Origin: Marthasterias glacialis
Taxonomy: Eukaryota; Echinodermata; Asteroidea; Forcipulatida; Asteriidae
Reading direction: 5' to 3'
Assembly: GCA_911728455.2 (NCBI GenBank)
Contig: OU452219.1
Span: forward strand, 27,660,211 to 27,724,210
DNA: 64,000 bases
This document shows, piece by piece, positions 56,501 to 61,820 of the stretch. Below the pieces are notes generated by a model. The model was not told the origin of the DNA, made no database searches, and was given only the letters and a program-made list of their open reading frames with translations. A program made the position numbers and the translations under genes. Numbering within the stretch: position 1 is the stretch's first letter; each line of letters begins with the position of its first letter.

Positions 56501-59276
56501 TTTTGTGGAGTCGAAAAATTTGGCGGAGTAAAGAAAAATTGGCAGACCGTGTTCTGCCACAAAATTAAGCAAAAACCACACAATTTTAAGAGATGTTTAT
56601 GTGAATCATTATATTCTAATTATAAAATATCTTCCCATCGGGTAGTGGAGGTATACAATTCTCCATCAGTGCTGATCACCCAATCCTTGACCAAGTGGTT
56701 CTCCTTTGAACCCGATCTGTTACGAGTCATATTATGATGCTTTCAGATCAGGTCATGTATAGCACATACCTTCACCGCACTATTCAGGTGCGTTACTTGG
56801 GCACAGGGGCTAGCAACCCCTGTGTCTGCTCCTTCTTGCTACATAGTTTTTTCTCCTGTCGTTTCCCCCCTTTTTTTACTCTGAACTGCAGTGAACCATT
56901 TGATTGGCCTATCAGAATGACCTCTTTAGTCAAATACTGATGTGGCTATTGTTCACAGTCGCTTTTATATAATAAACAAAATTTTAAAAAATCCATATGT
57001 ATTTGAAAACAATGCTTTTATGGCCCCAAAACACTCGATCCGAAGGCAACGTGTCTCTTTAATAGTCTCTCACCAAAATCACTTAGAATTACATTCAGAG
57101 TCTAAAGTTCACAGCCAAAGAAACAGCTAGAATCAACATCAAAGTAAAATCACTAAGCATCATGAGCAAAACCATTCAAAAACACAGTCGGTTAAAATGA
57201 TGACGTGGTTCTGAAGCCGATACGTGTATACTACTATACTGACTCCAGTACCCCGACCATTTGCTAAGCAACATTGGCTCTACCTGTGCTGTACTCCCAT
57301 TTTACATTGCTTTGAGGTGTGCTGTGGTCTCTGTATCCAAACCAAAGATTACAGAGCGCTGTAGGCGCCAGATGGGGAACTCTGGCTGAAATGTGAAATC
57401 TCACTGGACGCCATTTCGACAAGTGACTCTATTGATACAACACTGATACGTGTGGACCAGTGTAGACAATGACAATTGCTATCAATGGGAAACACAGGCA
57501 TTCACTTGCCGAAATGGCACCCATGCGTATTTCACTTTCCAACAGTAGATAAAGGCCCAGTTCCCCATCTTGCGCCTACGGCGCTCTATAATCTTTGATC
57601 CATACCCTTTGATTATAATATTGATTATGGTTTCAACTTGGGAATTCCCCCCCTGTATTTTTCTCATTGCAGTCTCTAAAAGTGCTGAAGAATTCCGACC
57701 TGAGGCCTTATTTCATATTTATCTGTCCACCGTCTCTTGACCGTCTCAGACAGCAACGAACAGAGGCTGGAGAACTGCTGAAGGTAAAGGGAGTGGTTCT
57801 TTGAATCTTAGGCTGAGAAGTTTTGGTGCATAATACACATGTGGGAGTCATGGTGGGAGGTCATTTAAGTTGTGAAGTATGGAAACACTTCGGGTGCAAA
57901 CAGCAGTGTAGGTAGGACTTTCTTTCCAGGGGTGGGGGGCTCTGACTTGCCTCCATTGAGCCGAAATACAATGAATAAACAATGGTGGAAGCCTCTCAAT
58001 GTCTATTAATCCTCCTCTTGTAGCAAAGAGACAAAAGTCTGAAGTCGGGGATTACACAATAACCCTGCATAATGGTTGAACAATTCGGCGAAATATGTAA
58101 GACCATGTTTCCTCTTTGTGTGAGTTAAACGAAGCATTAGATGGCGTGTGCATGCTCTGTGCACACTCAGTAGTGGAATAATCAGGATCGACCTTTTTGT
58201 ACTCTTTTTTTTTTTAAATTGATTGTTAAATTTCTTGGGAGGGGCACTATCAAGATTTTGTTCGGGGGGGGGGGGGGGCACCTGGAGGAGACTGGAAATT
58301 TTTGAGGTGGGGGGGGGCAAATGTCCCCCTCCCCCTCCCCCACCCCACTATGCTGCTTGGCTCATTTGAATGAGAAACATAGTGCTTCAGGAATTGTTTA
58401 GTCATGGAGTGCGTTCTGTATGGAGCAACAAGTTGAAAGACAAAAACGGAAAAATACTGGGTTATATGAATACTTAATTGGTGATGATTTCAGATTTGCC
58501 ATGACCAGGTTGAGTGACCTGGTCGTTGTGTTTTGCCAAATGGTAATGCTCCTTCCCTAGTTAAAATTGATTCAGCACTGCACTGCTAAGCAGTCATACT
58601 TTGCATAGTGAAGTGGCCAGGCATACCAGTCTTACCAGTCTTTAAGTTTGGTGTTGGGTTACCACACGCAGACTGAGTAGAACGATCGTTGACAAAAATG
58701 CCTTGGAATAAATAATAATGAGATGCTTTCATTTTATCATCAGACATCGTTGATTATGAGGATACTAACTAGCAACTATGTGAGATAATCTCTTAGAAAT
58801 ATCTCACAAATATCTCAAAACCTACCCACATCAAAACCTACCCCAATCAAAACCTACCCCAATCAAAACCTACCCCGATCGAAACCTACCCCAATCAAAA
58901 CCTACCCCAATCAAAACCTACCCCAATCAAAACCTATCCCAATCAAAACCTTGGTTTCTCTCAGGACCAACATTTCTTCAATGAGGAGATCATTCAGTGA
59001 TGGTTGACACGTTTAAAAACTACTTATTTTCTCACTATTTCCGACACCATGTAAGCCTTGAAATCTTATTCCCACCTTTGCCTGATACCATTGCAGGAAG
59101 ATGAGTTACGAGAGATCATTGAGATGGGGCGTGCGATGGAAGACTCCTACGGTCACTACTTCGACTACGTCATCATCCATTACGACCACGAGAGAGCATA
59201 TTCAGAACTCATACAAGAGATTGAGAGAATACAGCATGAGCCACAGTGGGTGCCTCTAACGTGGCTCAACAGCTAG
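16649..59276 (+). CDS. PALS1: PALS1/MPP5 (Stardust-type) MAGUK polarity scaffold, 13 visible exons, 5' end missing
   Basis: Spliced gene: the coordinates span introns, and the exons are listed separately. The joined exons give 893 residues in one frame with consistent phases. The order is an extension of about 300 residues, L27N (about 342-400), L27C (about 412-450), PDZ (about 474-555), SH3 (about 571-635), HOOK (about 640-674) and guanylate kinase (about 696-893). By family knowledge PALS1 is a cytoplasmic scaffold at the apical junction. Its L27N binds PATJ, its L27C binds LIN7, its PDZ-SH3-GK module binds the Crumbs tail, and its N-terminus binds PAR6. Blocks such as [32 protein letters not shown] and EPQWVP are PALS1-type. 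Human PALS1 has 675 residues, so this protein is longer, almost wholly at the N-terminus. The initiator exon was not found. Confidence 0.96.
17881..18027. mobile_element. 147-bp palindromic MITE
   Basis: Inverted arms of about 35 bp: AATAGACTGTGTAAGTCTCG on the left, matched by CGAGACTTGCACAGTCTATT on the right. Located 330 nt after the first visible PALS1 exon. Its ends resemble families A and B (AATAGAC). Confidence 0.8.
18513..18672. mobile_element. MITE family A, copy 2
   Basis: 160 bp with ATAGACCGTTCTGGC and GCCGGAACGGTCTAT ends (one mismatch). Same orientation as the copy at 11152. The open frames across it are incidental. Confidence 0.82.
18935..19085. repeat. Dispersed repeat E, copy 1
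   Basis: Shares CAATGAATAAACAATGGCGG, then AAGCCTCTCAATGTCTCGTA and GGGGATTACACAATAAC with the copies at 20310, 49755 and 57945. Confidence 0.65.
20310..20535. repeat. Dispersed repeat E, copy 2
   Basis: TTGCCTCCCATTGAGCTGAA, then AACAATGGTGGCAGCCTATC and GTCTGCAATCGGGGACTACA. The 87-codon minus-strand frame here is repeat-derived. Confidence 0.65.
20690..21900. repeat. Nested tandem region with two repeat types
   Basis: A CAA/CAG microsatellite at 20763-20810 and a CA run follow each other. The block GTGTGTATTTACCTCCAA to AAGTCCCCGGTTTGAATGCC occurs at 20835-21000 and again at 21430-21597. Between and after them, a diverged unit of about 120 bp (AAGATGAARAAAATGAT... TTGAGTGG... RGTTKACACTKGGAGCT) recurs near 21110, 21285 and 21660. 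The open frames here are repeat-derived. Confidence 0.72.
24528..25425 (+). pseudogene. Decayed LINE: reverse transcriptase C-terminal half
   Basis: Successive frames give [19 protein letters not shown] (YADD is the reverse-transcriptase active-site motif), then [14 protein letters not shown], then [12 protein letters not shown], then [10 protein letters not shown] and [15 protein letters not shown], and last [18 protein letters not shown]. This order matches the distal part of non-LTR retrotransposon ORF2 proteins. Stops, frameshifts and an inserted repeat fragment at about 24716-24845 break it, so it is dead. It lies in the first long PALS1 intron in the same orientation. LINE clade not assigned. 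Confidence 0.82.
26182..26434. mobile_element. MITE family D, copy 1
   Basis: AGGCCGTATTTTTGACAGAA at the left and TTGCAGTCAAAAATAAGGCC at the right, each with an AGGGYGC-type inner end. Second copy at 35633-35805. Confidence 0.78.
26537..26730. mobile_element. GGGCCCAATTTC-type MITE, copy 2
   Basis: Starts GGGGCCCATTTCATAGAGTT and ends GCTCTACAAAAATGGTCCCT, with repeated GCTTACCAG inside. Confidence 0.68.
27056..27528 (+). mobile_element. MITE family C, copy 1
   Basis: Terminal inverted repeats TAGTCTTGATTGGCG (left) and a diverged partner CAATCAAAACTA (right). The TA ends suggest a Tc1/mariner-type element. The interior (about 27150-27400) is nearly identical to the reverse complement of 31790-32080. 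Confidence 0.8.
28346..28472 (+). CDS. PALS1: PALS1 visible exon 2: linker before L27N
   Basis: 127 nt, with a T-rich tract and GATAG acceptor, and a TTG/GTGAGT donor. Enters in phase 0 and leaves one base for the next codon. It encodes residues 300-341, polar and Ala/Ser/Asn-rich. SAKALFDEE loosely resembles the NPMFDTEE block (ECR2) ahead of L27N in vertebrate PALS1; this correspondence is tentative. The Arg/Gln-rich coiled segment that vertebrates carry between ECR1 and ECR2 is not seen, so it is either absent here or in an exon missed in the 10.8-kb intron before this one. Confidence 0.85.
28473..29442 (+). other. PALS1 intron between visible exons 2 and 3 (970 nt)
   Basis: Nothing but unremarkable intronic sequence and short homopolymers. 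Confidence 0.8.
29443..29651 (+). CDS. PALS1: PALS1 visible exon 3: L27N domain
   Basis: 209 nt with a TTTCCATCTGCAG acceptor and a GAG/GTAAGG donor; with the carried base it makes 70 codons (residues 342-411). It begins [16 protein letters not shown] and runs through [21 protein letters not shown] (split by position: EN at about 365, QALKV near 385) to EQLAAE. This is the three-helix L27N fold that in PALS1 binds the L27 domain of PATJ, and it aligns along its length with human PALS1. It lies between two inverted copies of the same MITE (27056-27528 and 31644-32171). Confidence 0.94.
30284..30450. mobile_element. GGGCCCAATTTC-type MITE, partial copy
   Basis: Starts GGGTCCAAGTTTGTGAAGCT and carries GGTAACCTGTTTCTGCTAAG, shared with 48184-48378. 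The right end is eroded. Confidence 0.62.
30545..30706 (-). mobile_element. Second tRNA-derived SINE type, minus orientation
   Basis: Read on the minus strand it begins GGGTTGGCTCAGTGGTTTCT (A box), and GGTTTGAATCCCGGACC (B box) follows about 40 nt later. The spacing fits a class I tRNA head without a long variable arm. The body beyond it is unclear, and a MITE begins at 30709. Confidence 0.6.
30709..31183. mobile_element. MITE family B, copy 1
   Basis: Inverted ends of 27 bp, AATAGACCGATCCGTTAAGC and GCTTAATGGATCAGTCTATT, with GCCCCGCC continuing inward. 475 bp, in the intron after visible exon 3. Confidence 0.82.
31580..31628. repeat. 20-bp tandem repeat, about 2.5 copies
   Basis: CAGACTTACGTGTGAGCAGA-type unit repeated directly upstream of MITE family C copy 2. 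Confidence 0.8.
31644..32171 (-). mobile_element. MITE family C, copy 2, inverted relative to copy 1
   Basis: Flanked by TAGTCTTGATTGGCG and CGCCAATCAAGACTA, a perfect 15-bp inverted repeat. The interior is the reverse complement of copy 1 with few differences over about 250 bp. It lies 2 kb after PALS1 visible exon 3. Confidence 0.85.
32311..32429. mobile_element. GGGCCCAATTTC-type MITE, short copy
   Basis: TGGGCCCAATGTCATGGCAC on the left and GTGTCATGAAATTGGGTC on the right form inverted ends. Confidence 0.62.
33025..33417. mobile_element. MITE with ATCTCACCGG ends
   Basis: ATCTCACCGGACTAAC on the left pairs with GTTAATCCGGTGAGAT on the right (one mismatch). 393 bp, in the intron after visible exon 3. 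Confidence 0.72.
35633..35805. mobile_element. MITE family D, copy 2
   Basis: Same ends as 26182-26434 (TAGCCGTATTTTTGACAGAA left, TGTAAAAAATAAGGCC right), about 80 bp shorter inside. Shares CTATTTCTATGGTTTGACCC. Confidence 0.78.
36130..36207 (+). CDS. PALS1: PALS1 visible exon 4: first half of L27C
   Basis: 78 nt, 26 codons, phase 0 at both ends, with a CCTTGCAG acceptor and an ATG/GTAAGA donor. It encodes residues 412-437, starting [16 protein letters not shown] and continuing to ILERLEIM. It matches the start of the L27C domain, which recruits LIN7 in the family, and continues directly into the next exon ([10 protein letters not shown]), mirroring human ALLLAHDKVA. The intron after it is 10.6 kb. 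Confidence 0.92.
36573..36738. mobile_element. Repeat with CAGGCCTGAT ends, copy 2
   Basis: Shares TTTCCTCATAGAGGTGCCCT, then the ATGCCTTGGTGCCCTTGC block with 16139-16314, and ends CAATCAAGCCTGCA. Confidence 0.72.
36864..37290 (+). mobile_element. tRNA-Leu-type SINE, full length
   Basis: The head has an A-box-like TGGTCTAGCGC, a GGACTCAAGCCC anticodon arm and a B-box-like GCTCGAGTCC. The shared core (CCTTCGGACGGGACATAAAG) and a 3' tail with ATT repeats follow. Located in the intron after PALS1 visible exon 4. Confidence 0.8.
37990..39200. repeat. Tandem pair of the dispersed 0.5-kb repeat
   Basis: Two copies, about 37990-38570 and 38645-39200, head to tail. Each starts near GGCTCCCAT, runs through the CCCCTGAACGAGT and GGGGCACAATGTTGGACCAT blocks, and ends with CCCTCTAGTGGCCACAGAGA. 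A third copy at 9066 is in the same orientation. In the intron after visible exon 4. Confidence 0.78.
42649..42844. mobile_element. MITE with internal duplication
   Basis: Ends GGGAGGAGTGTTGGCTCT and AGAGCCAACACTTCTCCC are inverted. Inside, the stretch GAGCCATTGTYATGGTCTCA to TTGAACAGTATACTCT is present twice, about 62 bp apart. Confidence 0.72.
43140..43605. promoter_or_regulatory. CpG-rich block ending in a strong splice donor
   Basis: 43160-43560 is rich in CpG (AGCGACGCGGCAGTGACGCG and the repeated GGTCGAGTTG motif) inside an AT-rich intron. At 43605/43606 the text GATCG/GTAAGT is an excellent donor. A start site for a non-coding first exon is possible. No ATG in the block gives a frame that would splice openly into PALS1 visible exon 5. 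Speculative. Confidence 0.25.
44430..44830. repeat. Degenerate GGAGGATTGWGGAGGAT repeat tract
   Basis: Purine-rich words such as GGAGGATTGTGGAGGATCGA and GGAGGATTATGAAGGATTGA recur irregularly. Confidence 0.65.
45431..45880 (-). pseudogene. Decayed LINE 3' end on the minus strand
   Basis: In two minus-strand frames the text reads [12 protein letters not shown], then [12 protein letters not shown], then [15 protein letters not shown], then [14 protein letters not shown] and [16 protein letters not shown]. These are the conserved tail blocks of CR1/L2/Rex-like LINE ORF2 proteins (HWLPV...YGDRSF...LWNSLP...FK..LKTHLF). A frame change between the blocks shows decay. Lies in the intron between PALS1 visible exons 4 and 5. 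Confidence 0.78.
45880..46368. mobile_element. Candidate solo LTR or other insertion flanked by a 9-bp direct repeat
   Basis: AAGTTGCGT occurs immediately before (about 45871-45879) and at the end (about 46362-46370). The interior opens TGTTGTGAAATTACACGAC and carries an AATAAA near 46314 followed by a short tail, as an LTR would. A 9-bp duplication is long for an LTR element, and the exact ends are unclear. Confidence 0.35.
46800..46946 (+). CDS. PALS1: PALS1 visible exon 5: end of L27C, acidic linker, first PDZ strand
   Basis: 147 nt, 49 codons, phase 0 at both ends, with a TCTCTCTGTACAG acceptor and a CTG/GTAAGG donor. Residues 438-486. It starts [11 protein letters not shown] (last L27C helix), passes through an acidic linker ([16 protein letters not shown]) and ends with the first PDZ strand [13 protein letters not shown]. 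The exon boundary falls inside the carboxylate-binding loop (PL/GAT). Confidence 0.94.
46947..47717 (+). other. PALS1 intron between visible exons 5 and 6 (771 nt)
   Basis: Unremarkable; an AAATA microsatellite near 47230. Confidence 0.8.
47718..47879 (+). CDS. PALS1: PALS1 visible exon 6: core of the PDZ domain
   Basis: 162 nt, 54 codons, phase 0 at both ends, with a pyrimidine-rich TTTGACAG acceptor and an ATG/GTAAGT donor. Residues 487-540, running from GATILND through [28 protein letters not shown] and SVNEICDFM. By family knowledge this PDZ binds the C-terminal ERLI motif of Crumbs. The PLGAT loop that takes the ligand carboxylate and the GLLHEGDE turn are intact. Confidence 0.95.
48027..48178. 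repeat. Fragment of the CAGGCCTGAT-ended repeat
   Basis: Diverged copy with GCCTTGGCCTCCGTTGCCCT and GTCCTTGCCCTCTCAAAGAT blocks. Directly followed by the GGGCCCAATTTC MITE at 48184. Confidence 0.5.
48184..48378. mobile_element. GGGCCCAATTTC-type MITE, best-preserved copy
   Basis: GGGGCCAATTTCATAAAGCT on the left and GGCTTTATGAAATTGGGCCC on the right, with TGCTAAGCAA repeats between. In the intron after visible exon 6. Confidence 0.78.
49214..49297 (+). CDS. PALS1: PALS1 visible exon 7: last PDZ strand and PDZ-SH3 linker
   Basis: 84 nt, 28 codons, phase 0 at both ends, with a CTTTGACAG acceptor and a TTG/GTAAGT donor. Residues 541-568. It starts [13 protein letters not shown], the last PDZ strand (human GTLTFVLIP), followed by a basic linker ending KDSTL. 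Confidence 0.93.
49370..49770 (+). mobile_element. tRNA-Leu-type SINE interrupted by about 140 bp
   Basis: Head at 49385-49471 (GTCAAGCGCACTGGACTCAA and a GGTTCCAGTCC B box). The family core resumes only at about 49612 (AAGACACCTAACCATTATTG). The intervening 49472-49611 is foreign to the family. Located in the intron after visible exon 7. Confidence 0.75.
49755..49990. repeat. Dispersed repeat E, copy 3, fused to a SINE tail
   Basis: Follows the SINE at 49370-49770 without a gap: CCTCCATTGAGCCGAAATTC, then GATGTCTCGTAAACCTCTTG and GAAGCATTAGATGGCGTGTG. Confidence 0.65.
50390..50589 (+). CDS. PALS1: PALS1 visible exon 8: SH3 domain
   Basis: 200 nt with a TTTCTCCGCAG acceptor. The donor is CA/GTAAGT, leaving two bases of a Gln codon. 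Residues 569-634 plus part of 635. It contains [12 protein letters not shown], then [17 protein letters not shown], then [12 protein letters not shown] (Trp at about 610 and 611) and [10 protein letters not shown]. It is the SH3 of the PDZ-SH3-GK supramodule. As in other MAGUKs it carries the extended loop and is thought to pair with the GK domain and not to bind classic PxxP ligands. Confidence 0.95.
50735..50859. mobile_element. 125-bp hairpin MITE
   Basis: Perfect 24-bp inverted arms beginning GTGCTATGGTTAAAACTACG. Located 145 nt after the SH3 exon donor. Confidence 0.82.
50941..51455. repeat. 23-bp minisatellite, about 23 copies
   Basis: Unit TTGCTATGGGTATAGTACAT plus TGG, highly homogeneous. 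Variant units (ACTGG endings followed by GTGTAG units) recur in order. It ends about 45 nt before visible exon 9. Confidence 0.95.
51501..51619 (+). CDS. PALS1: PALS1 visible exon 9: HOOK region with poly-lysine
   Basis: 119 nt with a CTCTTTCTGTAG acceptor and an ATG/GTAAAA donor (weaker than its neighbours). Residues 635-674. It opens REAMKQT, continues with an acidic DDDEPKK, a short KLLCGGKT, eight consecutive lysines (about 660-667) and LYNANGN. The basic HOOK links SH3 to GK. The same layout occurs in human PALS1, so the lysine run is genuine. A MITE starts 24 nt after the exon. Confidence 0.93.
51643..51808. mobile_element. MITE immediately after the HOOK exon
   Basis: Inverted ends AAAGGCTGGTTTATA and TATAAACCAGCCTTT. 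CpG-rich interior with repeated GCGCGATC and CGACGCT words. Begins 24 nt after the weak donor of visible exon 9. Confidence 0.82.
52181..52345 (+). CDS. PALS1: PALS1 visible exon 10: start of the guanylate kinase domain
   Basis: 165 nt with a CTTCTTCTCCCGTCACGCAG acceptor and a CCC/GTAAGT donor region, one base carried out. Residues 675-729. It holds [13 protein letters not shown], then [19 protein letters not shown], ending CYAAAVP. The P-loop is degenerate: Arg710 and His711 replace the catalytic Lys and Ser/Thr. This is normal for MAGUKs, whose GK domain is a protein-binding module. Confidence 0.95.
52508..52905 (+). mobile_element. tRNA-Leu(CAA)-derived SINE with near-intact tRNA head
   Basis: The head at 52514-52597 folds as a class II tRNA. 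Acceptor arms GTCGTGG and TCGTGAC pair using wobbles. The 7-nt anticodon loop CTCAAGC presents CAA. There is a long variable arm and a perfect B box GGTTCGAATCC at 52577-52587. The body carries the CCTTCGGATGGGACGTAAAG core, then a GCGCTATATAAATCCAGTTA tail with TTATTA repeats. It occupies most of the 650-nt intron between PALS1 visible exons 10 and 11. Confidence 0.85.
52996..53198 (+). CDS. PALS1: PALS1 visible exon 11: middle of the guanylate kinase domain
   Basis: 203 nt with a CTCTTTCCAG acceptor and a CAG/GTAGGT donor; with the carried base it makes 68 codons (residues 730-797). It contains [18 protein letters not shown], the GMP-binding-type core, then [15 protein letters not shown] and ICVLNLHPQ. 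It ends in phase 0 and joins [10 protein letters not shown] in the following constitutive exon. A possible small cassette exon lies in the 4.5-kb intron after it (54660-54707). Confidence 0.95.
54660..54707 (+). CDS. Possible alternative 16-codon cassette (or short terminal) exon of PALS1
   Basis: The intron carries a good acceptor (C-rich tract, CCGTAG) followed by 48 open bases in the right phase ([16 protein letters not shown]) and a plausible donor AGG/GTGTGT. Inclusion would insert 16 residues after LHPQ without shifting the frame. Without that donor, reading on gives VC and a TAG at 54714-54716, which would truncate the GK domain. The peptide does not match the constitutive human sequence, which joins directly. 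Weak family-style resemblance (AEF near this site in other MPPs) may be chance. No transcript evidence is available. Confidence 0.35.
55262..55382. mobile_element. 121-bp near-perfect palindrome
   Basis: Arms of about 48 bp around a short centre: left TTTATCCTGTTTGTAAGTGA, right TCACTTACCAACAGGATAAA, then GACGTTTTGRAGCCGG further in. The transcript would fold into one long hairpin. In the intron after visible exon 11. Confidence 0.85.
55830..55950. mobile_element. Inverted repeat carrying ACTTACCAG/CTGGTAAGT
   Basis: TAGGTGGCAGCAGACTTACC on the left and GGTAAGTCTGCGGCCACCTA on the right are inverted. A partial relative starts at 52064 (TTACCTGGTAAGTCTGCTGC), and a fragment near 12078. The sequence includes a consensus-like splice donor. 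Confidence 0.65.
57335..57602. mobile_element. MITE with 42-bp inverted ends
   Basis: Left arm ATCCAAACCAAAGATTACAG continuing to GATGGGGAACT. The right arm is its reverse complement (AGTTCCCCATCTTGCGCC continuing to AATCTTTGATCCAT). It ends 70 nt before visible exon 12, close to the branch-point region. Confidence 0.82.
57673..57783 (+). CDS. PALS1: PALS1 visible exon 12: guanylate kinase core continued
   Basis: 111 nt, 37 codons, phase 0 at both ends, with a TTTTTCTCATTGCAG acceptor and an AAG/GTAAAG donor. Residues 798-834. It contains [20 protein letters not shown] and [16 protein letters not shown]. It aligns with human [20 protein letters not shown]. Confidence 0.95.
57945..58185. repeat. 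Dispersed repeat E, copy 4
   Basis: GCCTCCATTGAGCCGAAATA, then AACAATGGTGGAAGCCTCTC and CGAAGCATTAGATGGCGTGT, as in the copy at 49755. Confidence 0.68.
58815..58950. repeat. 16-bp minisatellite, about 8-9 copies
   Basis: Unit TCAAAACCTACCCCAA repeated with few changes, about 150 nt before the last coding exon. Pyrimidine-poor in the sense strand. Confidence 0.9.
59097..59276 (+). CDS. PALS1: PALS1 last coding exon: C-terminus of the guanylate kinase domain
   Basis: 180 nt including the TAG stop at 59274-59276, with an ATACCATTGCAG acceptor. Residues 835-893: [16 protein letters not shown], then [17 protein letters not shown] and the terminal [12 protein letters not shown]. The family ends EPQWVPSTWLR, so the C-terminus is complete. 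Confidence 0.96.
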   Translation, partial: EDELREIIEMGRAMEDSYGHYFDYVIIHYDHERAYSELIQEIERIQHEPQWVPLTWLNS

Positions 59277-59760
59277 GGGGTCCAAGAACGTTTTTGTATT
59301 TTTAATATCGAAGGAAGTTTAGATTCAGTGGTTTGCATCGTCGCCTGCCTTTATTTGACAATGCCCCTCACTTTTTTATCATAACGAAGGGTGAGAAAAT
59401 CTTCTGACACTGTACCTTGCCAAAGAGGACGCCTTAAAGTGGTGAAGCGTAAAGCAGCTGCTCTGGAGCTTTGAGATTGTCACATATCGTCCGACGGGGG
59501 GGAAAGGAGTAGGTTCTGGAACGTGCGTGATGAAGAGCTTGTCTGAAACATTCCAATAGAGGGTGGCTTTGGATGGATGGATCGCTGAATTTAAGATGGC
59601 CGACATACAGACAGTATCATTAGCAAAGATGGGTCAACCAAGAAAACAACTAAGCATCTAAACACAAGATAAAATTATTTCCTTTTACTTGAATTGTAAG
59701 TACACAAAATAAAACAGAATATGACACAAACATAAACAAGTAACATTCCAGGGGTCAGTG
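59277..59760 (+). other. Proximal 3' UTR of PALS1 with candidate poly(A) signal
   Basis: Directly after the stop, non-coding and without recognised repeats. An AATAAA at 59708-59713 is the first canonical poly(A) signal, about 435 nt after the stop. The cleavage site cannot be fixed from sequence alone, and a longer 3' UTR is possible. Confidence 0.5.
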
Positions 59761-61571
59761 CAGAATGAACTCTTTTAAGTTGCGTTGTAGACCCCAAAAG
59801 GGAGGGGGGAAAAAAGCATCCAATTTATGTGTATTTTACCTTAAAGTGTTCGTACTCCAGTTGTTATAACTAGAGTGATCTTTCAGGAAGAGGCACAAAG
59901 TATTCTGAATATTTTCAGCAACGGTTTCAGTCAACCCTCCTACTCTCTGACCAGTCAATATCCGTTGTGGTTTTGAATGATGGGGAAACTATGCCAGCCT
60001 GCCATATGATATCAGGGGCGTGTTCTTTGGCGACCATGTCCAGAAAGATGTTTGAGCTTCAGCCATTGGTTTTCATGTGTTCGGTTCCGTCGTGGCGACG
60101 AAGCTGTTCCGTTTACTGAGTTGTTGGCTTAGTTAGGCTTGGTATCAAGATGGCGTATTCCCCAAACTAACGGAAAAATGTCAACGGAATTCTGTTAAAA
60201 ATGAAAACCCTTGAAGAATACCAATCCAGTAATGTTATTAAAATTATAAAGACTAATTTTCCTCACTTAAAAAAAAAAAAAAGGCAGTATTTTTTAGAAC
60301 ATCAATTTTCAAGAGATGTACATCTGTCACAAACTGTTTGTGGTTTACCAACCCTGTTTTCGCGTGGCTCTAGGAAGGTGTTTCTGTCAGTGAATTTTAC
60401 GTCGGAACCTAGTTTCTGGTCCGGGTCGCCAAAACACACCCCATGTCATGAATGAATCGACTTAGCACACACATAGTTCTGTGCACAGTTGTACCACCAT
60501 TCACAGCCCTTGTAGCTGAATGGTTTCATATGGTTGGTCAACTCACTGGGAAATGTTACCAAGGGTAGGAGGTTCAGATAGAATCAGCCCAGCTTTCAAA
60601 AATTCCTTTATTTTGTTGGGGTAGGGAAAATAGATTGGGATGAAAAAGAAAAAAAAACAATAGAAAGTCGGAATGTTGTATCCAGAAAAGGAAAAAAAAC
60701 AAAAACATGAACCATAAGTGTCTTCCATTTTCAGTGCTGATTAATTAAGTAACCCAGCTGAATGCCATTTAGTGTTGAGAGTAGAGGTATTGTACGTACA
60801 CCCTGTAGCTCCATTTGCAAAGTGTAAACAATTTTGTGTTAAAACAAATTGAAACACTTTACCTAGTTTACCTGATAGTCTCATTAAGACCGCTCTCAGT
60901 GCCTGTTCGGTGATTTTTATCAACGGAGACCCTAAAGATGTGTCTTTAAGGGCCTACCAAAGTTTTCAACATCTTAACGGTCATGCAAAGAGTACCTTGG
61001 TGGGGGGGGGGGGAGGGTCAGAGGTTGTGTGTGACTGTAAAAGGTGTTTAAAAATTATGATATTTCTTTAGAAGAATGAATAGAGGAAAACAAAAAGGTT
61101 ACTTGTTGAAATTCGTGCAAGCAATCATATTGATTAAGTTGTGTTGTGAAAGGGTGGGGGGGTGTCACTATGCACATTATAGGAGTACACATCGATACTG
61201 ACACGAACAAAAACTGTTGAGAAGAACTTCTTCTCGGGGAAGGGAAGAGGATGTAGTAGTAGAACACTCTCTGAATGACCTTAATAATGTTGAAACCTTT
61301 TGGACGACTCCTTTTTAAAAGCGATTGGTAACCGTTGTGAGGAAAGAATTGAAGCATCCATCAAAATACCTGGCACAAAAGCTGGCACTACTTGAGACGA
61401 ATTTGGCAAGTGATGATTTTTTTTTGTTTTTTGTTTAGTCTCATGACGAGAGATTTGTTTGAAATGTTTTTCCTACGTTGTGGCTTTTTGCTGTGATTGG
61501 CTGATGGCAAGAGGTCAATGTAACCGATGACAATCATTTGACCTGTGCATTGTGTCCGTACCAATCTCCTG
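59761..61571. other. 3' flank or distal 3' UTR, no gene seen
   Basis: No supported gene. Short A, T and G homopolymers. 60475-60590 shares wording with 14845-14950 (GTTCTGTGCACAG and following), suggesting a minor dispersed repeat. Confidence 0.4.
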
Positions 61572-61820
61572 AATAGACCGATCCATTAAGCCCTGCCTCC
61601 TAAATATATTGACCAATCACAGCATAGGCTACATCACCACTGTACACATGGGCAGCACAATGTGCGTCTCTTCAATGCCACACTGCACGACATGAACTTA
61701 CCACACACATGTTTACAGTAGGATTTTATCGTGTCGGACTTTTGTCAGACTTTTGGTGGCTTAGCCAAGGCTGTGATTGGTCAACACGTCTGGGGACGGG
61801 GCTTAATGGATTGGTCTATT
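61572..61820. mobile_element. MITE family B, copy 2
   Basis: Inverted ends AATAGACCGATCCATTAAGC and GCTTAATGGATTGGTCTATT. 249 bp, internally deleted relative to 30709-31183; shares GTGATTGGTCAA near the right end. Lies downstream of PALS1. Confidence 0.82.

Larger units (their letters stand above)
53199..57672 (+). other. PALS1 intron after visible exon 11 (4.5 kb)
   Basis: Contains the possible cassette exon (54660-54707), the palindrome at 55262, the donor-bearing inverted repeat at 55830 and the 42-bp-arm MITE at 57335. Around 54330-54600 a diverged motif (TACCCATTTYAARCCCAGT) recurs several times; around 54720-54950 another (GAATATTCAACACTTTGCTC) recurs three to four times. Confidence 0.7.
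57784..59096 (+). other. PALS1 intron before the last coding exon (1.3 kb)
   Basis: Contains repeat E copy 4, poly-G and poly-C tracts at 58265-58345 and the 16-bp minisatellite at 58815-58950. Confidence 0.75.
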
